From: Oscillibacter faecalis_A
Lineage (GTDB): Bacteria; Bacillota; Clostridia; Oscillospirales; Oscillospiraceae
Direction of reading: 5' to 3'
Length of the DNA stretch: 64,000 nucleotides
Assembly: GCF_029218125.1 (NCBI RefSeq)
Contig: NZ_JARFXX010000001.1
Span: 1-64,000 of the forward strand
The notes below the pieces were generated by a model, which was not told where the DNA came from, ran no database searches, and saw nothing but the letters and a program-made list of their open reading frames with translations. How positions within the stretch are numbered: the stretch's first letter is position 1; every line of letters begins with the position of its first letter. The translations under genes and the position numbers were made by a program. Shown here in pieces: positions 23,532 to 32,268 of this stretch.

Positions 23532-25834
23532 TTAGCAGACAATACGGTAGCTCTCTCCCGGCTTTTGCTCCGCCGGAAGCAGCACCGCCTCACAGCCGCC
23601 GCCCAGCGTAGTACGCACAGGCACAGGCGCGGTCACATCCTCCGCCGCGCTGATGACCGTCACACCGATCCGGCTGCTCAGAACAGTGGCGTCCTGCGCG
23701 TACCGGCCTGCGGACACGATCAGCAGGCGCGTAATAAAGCCGTTTTCATTGACAATGTAGCGGTAGGTGTAGCTCACCTCGTCAACGATCTCCATCCCCA
23801 GCAGCCGGCGGACACGGTTCTCACTTGCAAGGAGCCGATGCTCCAGCTCCGTCCGGACCTCATCATCCGTGACCTCGCTGAAATCGAAATTGTTGAAATG
23901 CTCGTCCGTGATCTCATCATAGATCGTGTCCCACATCTCCTGATAGGCAGATTTATCGCCCACAGCCGTGTAGCCTGCCATGGGATAACGCCATGCGGTC
24001 ATATAATCGTCTTCCGCGCCCTGCGGCACAGTGATGTGCAGGTGCGCCAGCTCCGTTGCATCATCGTTCCAATCATAGGAGTTGAACCGGAACGGGTACA
24101 CCATCTGATAGCCGGGATATACTGTCAGGTTCGGGGGCTGCTTGCAGGTAAAGACAATGTCCTTGAGGTTGGAGCACTGGTTGAGTGTATCGTAATACAT
24201 ACTTCCCGTTCTGTTAAAATAGCCGAAAGTGACCTTTTCCAGCGCGGAGCAGCCCGCAAACACGCCTCGGCTGAGGTCAATGCCCTCTGCCGGGCTGGTG
24301 CCGGGCAGCGTGACCTCCTTGAGTTTTTTTCAGCTTTGGAACACATAGGAGGCATAGCGTACATCCGCGCTGACGGAATAATCCGGTTTCATCCAGTAGC
24401 TCTCCAGCTCCACCTGATAGTTCTCGCTCAGCGGCACAAGCCCGGCGGGCTCCAGTACATGACGCCCCACTGTTATGGGATACATGAAGGATACCAGCTC
24501 GCCATTCTCCTTCCAGCCGGGGAACAGCTTGGTGAGCACCTTGTTCTCCTTGCCGAAGATACCCTGCTGATAGGCCATCAGGTTCAAAACGCCAGAATAA
24601 TCTTCAGGGTACTGATTTCCACGATTGAGGATGTCCTCCGGGGCAATAACCGCCCCTCGGACTCCAGCTTCTCTCCCAGCACCACCGTGCGCCCAGTCAG
24701 CAGCGTATAGGACACACCGGGGCGCTCAAAGCCCCAAAACTCGCCCTTTACCGGGGTCCATTCTTCGTCATCCAGTGACAGACGATAGGAAACGCAGATA
24801 ACGATTGTGTCTGCGTCCTCCGGGATATCAACAGGAAATTCCGTAATGATATCATCACCCCAGAAATCAAAGGAAATACCGGTGATCTGCACATACCGGT
24901 CCGGGCCGAGGTCCTGCTCGGTCCAAGCGTAGTATTCTCTGATGACAGTATCGTCCACATACGCCTCCAGCGAGTGGAAGATCATCTCCTGCGTCATGTT
25001 TTTCTGCCCCTTGTAGAGCGCGTCCGCGTGAGCCATATTAGCGGAAAATGGCTGCTGGAAAATAACATTATAGTCATGGTCCGACAGCTTATCCTTCGTC
25101 GCATCCGTAAACAAATTCTTGGAGGACCAAGTCCATGACGGCTCAATCGGATCCGTCATGATCGTATCCTTAGAGGCAGAACCAAAGCCCAAGGTCGGAT
25201 CCTGTCCGTTGGAGGGCGCGGGAGAGGGCGTTGTTCCGCCGCCGGTGGTGCCGCCTGCCGTACCGCCGCCGTTCCCGCCTGCGTTAGCGCCGCTGCCGGA
25301 GCCGTTTCCACTGCCGCTCCCATTTCCGCCGCTGCCGGAGCCGCCCTGTCCGCCGTGAATCGTCATTCCGCTGTTTCCGGTATTGCCGCCGGGGAGAATC
25401 ACGTCCGCGCTGTTGGTATCGTCCGTCACCTCATATACACCGTCAACCCCAATGGGGCCGCCGTTTGCGCTGTCCGCAGTACCGGCCGCCGCCCCATCTC
25501 CCTGCGCCAGCGCGCCGGTGGGACGGTTCTCCGGGTTAGAGGTATCCTCTCCGTCAAAAAGGTTGTCGGAGGAATTACCCTGCTGGGCCTTGTCCTCCTT
25601 ATTGTTGTCCTTTTCCAGAAAGGAGCTGTCATCCTCCCCGGTCTGATCCGTCTGCTTGCCGGTGCTCTCCTGACTGTCCGGGAAAAGAATCTGGTTGTTC
25701 TTCATTTTCCGGTCCGTCCCGAAGGGGTGGAAGCCGTTTCCGTTCCGATAGCTGATGCCAAGCTGGACCGCGCCTGCCGTAACGGCCAGTGCCACCGGCA
25801 CCGCAGCGACGACCTTCATCCGTTTCCAGTTCAT
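23532..25834 (-). pseudogene. Broken BspA-like leucine-rich-repeat surface protein
   Basis: Reads MNWKRMKVVAAVPVALAV (signal-like), an acidic linker, then a Gly/Ser-rich stretch (about residues 155-200) and globular parts; the 3' part holds LRR-like units such as FAGCSALEKVTFGYFNRTG and CSNLKDIVF. Two lesions: a probable one-base deletion in the C-run at 24653-24656 (adding one base restores a frame reading AVIAPEDILNRGNQYPEDY) and an in-frame TGA at 24330-24332 in YVFQS-stop-KKLKEVTLPG. Its ATG overlaps the stop of the kinase remnant as ATGA, so all three genes were one operon. Confidence 0.82.
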
Positions 25835-27300
25835 CGTTTAGCAGTCTCCTTTCTGTTTTCAATATCCTGCGCGATCTGCCACAGGGCGTCAAAATCAATA
25901 GGCTTTGTCAGATGTCCGTTCATGCCGTTTTCCCGGGAGAGGCGCTCATCCTCTGCAAAAGCGTCTGCCGACAGGGCGTAAATGGGAATATCCGCCGCGT
26001 CGGGCCGCGCCAGTCCCCGAATCGTCCGGGCAGCGGTGCGTCCGTCCATCACCGGCAGGGATAAAAACACCGTAAAGTCCGAGCTGCTCTCCGGCAGGCT
26101 TTCCACCACAATCTGCCCGCCCATGAGCTTTACCAGCTGGTCGGAAATGGCCATACCCAGACCCGTACCGCCGAAGCGGCGGGTGGTGCTGGTGTCCTCC
26201 TGCTCAAAGGGGCGGAAAATACGGCTGATGAACTCCGCTTTCATGCCGATGCCGGTATCGTGCACCCGCACCATCAAATCCACCTTACCGTCCCGGAGCA
26301 TTATCTGTCGGAATGTCACAATGATCTCTCCCTGAGAGGTGAATTTCACGGCGTTGGAGAGGAAGTTGATAATGACCTGACTGATCCGCAGCTCATCGCC
26401 GATGACCCAGTCCGCTGTCATCTCCTCAAAATTTGCGGCGTAGTGGATGCCGTTGGCGTCCAGCGTTTTGGCAAACATATCGTACAGCCTGCCGCCCAGC
26501 GCCCGCAGGCTGAAGGGCGCCTGCTCCAGTTCCACCTTTCCGGCCTCGATACGGGACATATCCAGAATGTCATTGATGAGAGAAAGCAGATGCCCGGAAA
26601 GCTCGTTGGCCTTGGTGAGATACTGCATGGCGGGGTGCTCCGGCGTAAGCCGCCTCTCTGCCAGCGTCAGCATACCGGTGATGCCGTTCATGGGCGTTCA
26701 TATCTCGTGGGACATTCGGAACAGGAAGCTGGTCTTGAACTGGCTGGCCTCCTCCGCCTGATGCAACCACCGTTCATAGGCGGCCACCTTCTCCCGCTCC
26801 GCCGTGACGCGGCGGATGATAAAAAGGTCATATTCGTTGTCCCCGCAGCGGTGGGCCTTCACCCGGACCCACTGCCCATTTGGAAGCTGAAGGTCTGCGG
26901 AAATGTCCTTCCCACCGTCCCAGCTTCAGTATTGCTTTCAGAAGCGGCGGCCCTCCTCCGGGGTCTGGAGCTGCGTCAGTACGGCGGCCAAATCGTTTCG
27001 CAGGGTGTCAACGCCCACGCCCAGCACCGCTGTCAGGTCCCCCGCCGCATAAAGCGGCAGCAAATCGCTCCGGCGCAGCAACAGACACGCCTCGTCCTCC
27101 TGCTCCGCCAGTTCCCGCAGCATCAGCTGCTCCGGCCCGGAGCCGGGGACGGTCACGGGCACCCGCCGTCGGGCGCCGTTTCGCCGCTCTGACAGCGCCG
27201 TTAATAAAATTACCGCCAGCACCAGCTCGCCGCAGCCGATGAGGACCAGATAAAAATGTGCGCCTAAAAATGTCAGCAGCTCCCGCAGCATGGAAATCAT
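25831..27300 (-). pseudogene. Decayed hybrid sensor histidine kinase
   Basis: Starts MISMLRELLTFLGAHF with one or two membrane segments. In-frame TGA codons lie at 26938-26940 and 26926-26928 (EGRRF-stop-KQY-stop-SWDGG) and at 26698-26700 inside the H-box (FRMSHEI-stop-TPMNGI, where Arg is expected). The HATPase domain is readable (NFLSNAVKFTSQGEI, DTGIGM, GGTGLGMAISDQLVKLMGG). The receiver domain has lost its first half: DFTVFLSLP runs straight into PVMDGRTAARTIRG, so the phospho-acceptor Asp is gone. A GGGAGG site precedes the start. Confidence 0.85.
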
Positions 27301-27422
27301 CCAATGGTCCTCCCGTCATACAGCAGCCGGTTCCCGTCCGGCATAGATACAAAAGACGGCGTTTTCAAAACGCCTGTCTACAGACACTTCCCGCCCTTTG
27401 TCAAAATTTGACTAATTGATTT
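27301..27422 (-). other. Leader of the decayed operon with a palindrome
   Basis: About 120 nt between promoter and kinase remnant. It contains the 13-nt palindrome GTCAAAATTTGAC (27400-27412) just after the -10 box, a possible operator. A short open frame MPDGNRLLYDGRTIG overlaps the kinase start in another frame and may be the last trace of a lost upstream domain. Confidence 0.45.
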
Positions 27423-27451
27423 ATTATAGGCTATTTTCAGCTTCTTTGTAA
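27423..27451 (-). promoter_or_regulatory. Promoter of the decayed kinase operon
   Basis: TTACAA and TATAAT with 17-nt spacing on the minus strand. Promoter still looks intact although the genes are broken. Confidence 0.65.
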
Positions 27452-27526
27452 TGCAGAACGCAAAATAAAACTTAAAATTCCAAAGAAAATCGGCCGAAAT
27501 TGTCCATTCTCTGCCCCAAGCAGCCG

Positions 27527-27569
27527 AAAAGCACCGGGACCGGAAGCTGTCCGCTTCCGGTCCCGGTGC
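27527..27569 (-). terminator. Terminator of the efflux operon
   Basis: Perfect 17-bp stem GCACCGGGACCGGAAGC/GCTTCCGGTCCCGGTGC with a 5-nt loop. On the minus strand a short CTTTTC follows. The 257 nt between it and the permease stop codon contain no gene that I can support. Confidence 0.7.
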
Positions 27570-27826
27570 CGTTTAAGAAATGGAAAAAGAAAAGGGTAAT
27601 GAAAAAGAGGGTTATCTGAAACGCCGCTGAGCGGCGGAATGGTTGGTCTGCCGATTTGGGACTCCTCCCGGGCGGGCAGTAAGCCGTTGGGGTTTATTTG
27701 AAAGAATGGCTTTTTCTCTCGAAATCATCAGCCGGGCCGGTAAGCGGCTCTCTCAACTGGTGATGTCTGTATCATAGTCCCCATTTCTGAAATGGCCATG
27801 AAAAATTTGTAAACGGTTCGTAAACG

Positions 27827-29026
27827 TCAATCATACCGCAGAGCGTCGATGGGGTTGAGGTTTGCCGCCTTCCGGGCGGGGAGATAGCCGAATACAATAC
27901 CGATTCCGGCGGAGACGCCGAAGGCGATAGCCACCGCCGCCAGACTGGGGCTGACGGTAATGGGGGTATCCGGCATCAGCGTTGCAATGACCGTGGTGGC
28001 AACGGACGAGAGGGCATAGCCTAAGCCGATACCCAGCAATCCGCCCAGCGCAGAGGTGGTGGCGGCCTCAATGACGAACTGCCGCAGAATGGCTCCCTCC
28101 TTGGCGCCCAGGGCCTTGCGGATGCCGATTTCCCGGGTCCGCTCCGTGACGGACACCAGCATGATGTTCATAATGCCGATACCGCCCACCACAAGGGAGA
28201 TGGCGGCAATGCCCGCCAGAATGTAGATGATCATGTTTACCATGGAGTTCATTTCCTCTACCATCTCCGCCATGGAGATGACGGTATAGGCGTCATCATC
28301 GGAGAAAATATCGTAGAGCTTATTCTCCAAAAACGTCTTGGCCTCGGAGATATTGTCCGTGTCCTGCACGGTGATGGTGTAGCTGCCAATCGTGCCGGTA
28401 AAGCTCAGCCGGGCTGCTGTGGAATAGGGCAGGAACACGCAGTCATCCGTGCCGCCCTCCTCCAGCTCGCTGCCCTTCTGGGCCATCACGCCCACCACAG
28501 TAAAGGTGGTGCCGTTGATCTTCAGGGTCTGGCCCACGGCGTTTCCGCCGAAATAGGCCATGTTCAGGTATTGGCCCACGATGCAGACCTTCTTCCGGGC
28601 GTTCATGTCCACGTAATCCAGTCCCCGGCCTTGGGCCACCTCGTAGCCCTTCATATCAAAATAATCCTCGCTGACACCGGTGATAGAGGAGGTGGAAATC
28701 GTGTCGCTGCCGATTTTCAGCGCGCCCATCATGGTAACGGTAGGGGAGATTTCCTTGAATAAGTCGGGATTATCCTCCACCAGCGCGTACATCTGCTCCT
28801 CGGACACGCTGCGGGAGGAACCCCGGCCTAAGATCTGCACCGTCAGGGAGTCGGTGCCCATGTCGGCAAAGCTGTCCTCAATGTAGCCCTGCATACCGTT
28901 GCCGAGGCCCACGATGACAATGACCGCGCGCACGCCGATGATGATACCCAGCATGGTGAGGAACGTTCGCATCTTGCTGCTGAGGATGTTTTTAATCGCC
29001 ATCTGAAAGGTTTCCAGCAGGCTCAT
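27827..29026 (-). CDS. ABC transporter permease, MacB/FtsX type
   Basis: 399 residues. Topology of one N-terminal membrane span (TMLGIIIGVRAVIVIVGLG), a large extracytoplasmic domain, then three C-terminal spans, with the conserved VTERTREIGIRKALGA and ending LPARKAANLNPIDALRYD. It forms the membrane part of a MacAB-like tripartite or mechanotransmission exporter with the preceding ATPase and adaptor. Start overlaps the ATPase stop as ATGA. Confidence 0.93.
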   Translation of the reverse strand: MSLLETFQMAIKNILSSKMRTFLTMLGIIIGVRAVIVIVGLGNGMQGYIEDSFADMGTDSLTVQILGRGSSRSVSEEQMYALVEDNPDLFKEISPTVTMMGALKIGSDTISTSSITGVSEDYFDMKGYEVAQGRGLDYVDMNARKKVCIVGQYLNMAYFGGNAVGQTLKINGTTFTVVGVMAQKGSELEEGGTDDCVFLPYSTAARLSFTGTIGSYTITVQDTDNISEAKTFLENKLYDIFSDDDAYTVISMAEMVEEMNSMVNMIIYILAGIAAISLVVGGIGIMNIMLVSVTERTREIGIRKALGAKEGAILRQFVIEAATTSALGGLLGIGLGYALSSVATTVIATLMPDTPITVSPSLAAVAIAFGVSAGIGIVFGYLPARKAANLNPIDALRYD

Positions 29027-29760
29027 GCTTCCGCCCCCTCTCCCACAAGCTCCAGGGTCACCACGGCCTTAGGGTCATGGGCGTCCCCGTCATAGATCAC
29101 GTGTCCGTCCTCCAGACGGATGATGCGCTGTGCCTGCACGGCGATGGAGTTATCATGGGTAATGAGCACCACCGTGTTTCCGGCATCGTGGAGCCTTTTC
29201 AGCATTTCCAGCACCTCCCGGCCGGTGTGGGAATCCAATGCGCCGGTAGGCTCATCCGCCAGAATCACCGCCGGGTCCCCCGCCAGCGCCCGGGCGATGG
29301 ACACCCGCTGCTGCTGGCCGCCGGAAAGCTGCATGGGCTTGTGCTTCAGCTTATCCCCAAGGCCCACCAGCTCCAGCGCCAGCCGCGCCCGCTCGTGGCG
29401 CTCTGCCTTGGGAACGCCGGCATACATCAGCGGCACCTCTACGTTTTCCTGCAAATTCAGCTTGGGCAGGAGGTTATACTGCTGAAAAATGAAGCCCAGC
29501 ATCTTATTCCGGATCTCCGCAAGCTGGTTGCGGTCCATCCGGCCTACGTCCTGCCCGTCCAGCAGATACGCACCACTGGTGGGAACATCCAGACAGCCGA
29601 TGATGTTCATGCAGGTGGATTTTCCGCTGCCGGACTGGCCCACGATGGCCACAAACTCTCCTTTCTGAATTTGGAAGGAAATGTGGTCCGCCGCCTTGAC
29701 GGTGGTGTCGCCCATCTGGTAATACTTGCAGACGGACTGAAATTCAATGAGAGCGCTCAT
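29023..29760 (-). CDS. ABC transporter ATP-binding protein, MacB type
   Basis: 245 residues. Walker A GQSGSGKST, Q-loop FIFQQYNLLPKLNLQENVE, signature LSGGQQQRVSIARALAG, Walker B VILADEPTGALDS, H-loop LITHD. Same clade as LolD/MacB ATPases. It starts directly after the adaptor stop codon (TAAATG) and overlaps the permease start. Confidence 0.96.
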   Translation of the reverse strand: MSALIEFQSVCKYYQMGDTTVKAADHISFQIQKGEFVAIVGQSGSGKSTCMNIIGCLDVPTSGAYLLDGQDVGRMDRNQLAEIRNKMLGFIFQQYNLLPKLNLQENVEVPLMYAGVPKAERHERARLALELVGLGDKLKHKPMQLSGGQQQRVSIARALAGDPAVILADEPTGALDSHTGREVLEMLKRLHDAGNTVVLITHDNSIAVQAQRIIRLEDGHVIYDGDAHDPKAVVTLELVGEGAEA

Positions 29761-31416
29761 TTAGAAGCCTCCTCCCGGGCCACCGCCGCCGGGGCCACCG
29801 GAGGGCATTCCTCCGCCGCCTCCGGGCATACCGCCTCCCATATCGCCGCCGGGCATACCGCTCATCATCATATCAGAGCCGGAGGATGCTGTCCGCAGAT
29901 AGGCCACGGCGTCCCCCTCCTGTAGACCGGAGGTGATCTCAATATAGCTGTCATCGCTGACGCCGGTGGTCACCTGCACATAGGCGTATCCCTCCGGAGC
30001 CTCCTGCTCCAGAGCATTGGCAGCGCTGGGGGAATCGGAGGTCACAAGGACGGTATCGCCCCGGTTCACCGCAAGGCTGGGAATGGCCAGCACACCGTCG
30101 GCAGAGGACAGCACGATCTCCGCGTCCACGTTCATGCCGGGCCGCAGGCCGTCGGTATCGTCAATGCGGACAGTGACAGGATAAGTTGTCGTACCACCGG
30201 AGGTTGTACCCACCACGGACACCTTGGTGACAACGCCGGTATAGGTCTGGCCCGCCTTGGCGTCGGAGGTGATGTTCACCGTCTGGCCCACCTCTACATT
30301 GTCAATGTCCAGCTCGTCGATATTCAGCGTCATCTCAAGATACGTCAGATCATAGATGATGCAGAGAGTATTGTTGGAATTGCTGCCAGTACCCACGTTG
30401 TCCCCGGCCTTCACCGTCTTTTCCACCACGGTGCCGGTAATGGGGGAGGTCACCATATAATCGTCCAGCCGGTCCTGGGCGTTTTCCAGACTGGCCTTGG
30501 CGTTTTGAAGCTGATTGTCCACGCTGTCGCCGGTGATGGTGCAGATGCGCTGGCCGCTGGAAACGCTGTCGCCGGGCATCAGCGTCAGGCCGCTGACCTT
30601 GCCAGAGGCCGTGGCGGTAATGGTGGAGCCGGTACCCACCTTCACGGTGGTCTGACCGTAGCTGGTGTAGTTGCCTACCACGGCGCTGGCGGTGCAGTCC
30701 CCGGAGACCAGACCGGGATTCGCAGCCTTTACCCGCACGGTGGTCATTTTCATGCCGGTGCCATTGGCAACAGAACTGCTACCGATCTGGGCCACCGTAC
30801 CGTCAATATACCCTGCGTAGCCGTTGAGGTAAATTTTTGCAGGCTGCCCCACATAGAAGTCCCCGTCCTTGGCGTAGGAGAATTGGAAATCGATGGTCAG
30901 GTCATTGCTGGCGCTGATCCGACACAGCTCCGTACCGGCGGAAACAGCATCGCCGTTGCTGACATACACCTCGCTGACGGTGCCGCTGATGTCCGCCGTG
31001 GGGTACTTGGCCTTCAATGCCTGGGTATAATTGGTCTGGGCCTGTGTTTCCGTGGTGGAGACATCGGAGGAATCGATGGTGTAGAGAAGCTGGTCCTTCT
31101 CCACGATATCGCCCTCCTCAAATGTGTCGCTAAGGACCTCGCCGGATACCAGCGTGGTAACAGTATAGGAATCGGCGGGCTGCAGCGTACCGCTGCCAGT
31201 GAGGGCATTGGTGATGCTCCGCTTTTCCACGCTGGCGGTGGTGTAGATAGTCTCCGCCTTGGCGGCCTTGGCGCGGGTGCGGCTCAAAAACGCGGTGCCT
31301 CCGCCGATGACCGCTACCGCCAGCACGCACAATACGAGCCACCTTCTGCCTTTCTTTCCCGAAAGCAGCTTCTTCAGCTTGCCCTCTGTCTTCTGTGAAG
31401 ACATATTCTCTGCCAT
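29761..31416 (-). CDS. HlyD/MacA-like efflux adaptor subunit
   Basis: 551 residues. N-terminal anchor RRWLVLCVLAVAVIGGGTAF, then lipoyl/barrel domains with DSYTVTTLVSGEV, and a hairpin region shorter than in Gram-negative MacA. The last 40 residues form a Met/Gly-rich tail (MMMSGMPGGDMGGGMPG and further Gly-Pro repeats) after the MacA-like part. Probably an extracytoplasmic partner that gathers substrate for the permease. Substrate unknown; the divergent two-component system suggests induction by an envelope stress or peptide. Confidence 0.9.
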   Translation of the reverse strand: MAENMSSQKTEGKLKKLLSGKKGRRWLVLCVLAVAVIGGGTAFLSRTRAKAAKAETIYTTASVEKRSITNALTGSGTLQPADSYTVTTLVSGEVLSDTFEEGDIVEKDQLLYTIDSSDVSTTETQAQTNYTQALKAKYPTADISGTVSEVYVSNGDAVSAGTELCRISASNDLTIDFQFSYAKDGDFYVGQPAKIYLNGYAGYIDGTVAQIGSSSVANGTGMKMTTVRVKAANPGLVSGDCTASAVVGNYTSYGQTTVKVGTGSTITATASGKVSGLTLMPGDSVSSGQRICTITGDSVDNQLQNAKASLENAQDRLDDYMVTSPITGTVVEKTVKAGDNVGTGSNSNNTLCIIYDLTYLEMTLNIDELDIDNVEVGQTVNITSDAKAGQTYTGVVTKVSVVGTTSGGTTTYPVTVRIDDTDGLRPGMNVDAEIVLSSADGVLAIPSLAVNRGDTVLVTSDSPSAANALEQEAPEGYAYVQVTTGVSDDSYIEITSGLQEGDAVAYLRTASSGSDMMMSGMPGGDMGGGMPGGGGGMPSGGPGGGGPGGGF

Positions 31417-31439
31417 ATTTTTTCATCCTTTCCAGCAGT

Positions 31440-31459
31440 TTTCAGTTTGCGTATTTCAA
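31440..31459. promoter_or_regulatory. TTTCAG-like motifs near the adaptor gene
   Basis: TTTCAG and TTTCAA 14 nt apart. Less regular than the two tandem repeats farther right, possibly accessory sites of the same regulator. Confidence 0.3.
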
Positions 31460-31473
31460 GGTAACACCCAATG

Positions 31474-31490
31474 CTGAACCGACGCTGAAA
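31474..31490 (-). promoter_or_regulatory. Tandem TTCAG repeat on the efflux-operon side
   Basis: On the minus strand TTTCAG and GTTCAG start 11 nt apart, the typical spacing of OmpR-family direct repeats. Likely the binding site that activates the efflux operon (inference). Confidence 0.5.
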
Positions 31491-31512
31491 AAAATACGGC
31501 TTTTTTGAAAAC

Positions 31513-31541
31513 TTTCACGGCAGCTTTCAGCTTTATTTCAG
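31513..31541 (+). promoter_or_regulatory. Tandem TTTCAG repeat on the response-regulator side
   Basis: TTTCAC, TTTCAG and TTTCAG at 31513, 31525 and 31536. The last two start 11 nt apart. Located about 55-85 nt upstream of the response regulator start, consistent with autoregulation. Confidence 0.5.
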
Positions 31542-31596
31542 GGAAGTGCCGTATGGTAGACTCATCAAATAATCTCACGAAATAAGGTACATAGGT

Positions 31597-32268
31597 ATGA
31601 AAGTGCTGGTGATCGAGGATGAAAAAATGGTGGCGGAGTCCATCCGTGCCATTCTGGAAAGCAAGGGCTTCGAGGTGGAGACGGTCTACGATGGCGAGGC
31701 CGGAACAGAATACGCGGAGCTTGGCATTTACGATCTTTTGATTTTGGATGTGATGATGCCAAAGCTCAACGGCTTTCAGGTGGCCCGGCAGGTGCGGGCC
31801 GACCGGTGCAGCACGCCCATTCTGATGCTCACCGCCCGCTCGGACATCGAGGACCGCATTCAGGGCCTCAACGCCGGCGCGGACTACTATTTGACAAAGC
31901 CCTTTGATTCCCGGGAACTGCTGGCCTGCGTCAACGCCCTGCTGCGGCGGCAGGGCGATCAGGTGGACGAGCTGCGGATGGGAAACACCGCGCTGGACCT
32001 TGCCTCCTGTACGCTGGTATGCGGAGAAAACAGCGTCCGCCTATCCGCCCGGGAATTTGACGTCATGCGCTTTTTGCTGCAGGGCAAGGGCCGGGTGCTG
32101 TCCAAGGAGATGATTTTGGCCCGGGTCTGGGGCTACGATTCCAACGCCGTTGAAAATCATGTGGAGGTCTACATGGGCTTTTTGCGGAAAAAGCTCCAGA
32201 GCATCGGCTCCAATCTGAAAATTGAGGCTATCCGCCGCTTGGGCTACCATCTGGAGGTGGCGGAATGA
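31597..32268 (+). CDS. OmpR-family response regulator
   Basis: 223 residues. Receiver domain with acidic pocket EDEKMV, phospho-acceptor Asp in LLILDVMMPKLNGF, and KPFDSREL lysine. C-terminal winged helix with LSAREFDVMRFLLQGKGRV and ending IEAIRRLGYHLEVAE. Divergent from the efflux operon and coupled to the sensor kinase by an ATGA overlap, so most likely the regulator of that efflux system. Confidence 0.96.
   Translation: MKVLVIEDEKMVAESIRAILESKGFEVETVYDGEAGTEYAELGIYDLLILDVMMPKLNGFQVARQVRADRCSTPILMLTARSDIEDRIQGLNAGADYYLTKPFDSRELLACVNALLRRQGDQVDELRMGNTALDLASCTLVCGENSVRLSAREFDVMRFLLQGKGRVLSKEMILARVWGYDSNAVENHVEVYMGFLRKKLQSIGSNLKIEAIRRLGYHLEVAE

Noticed and set aside
25831..27300. Reassignment of TGA as Trp in the kinase region
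   Set aside because: Two TGA codons could be read as Trp, but another replaces Arg in the H-box, the receiver domain is deleted, neighbours have a frameshift and a TAG, and intact genes in the window use TGA as stop.
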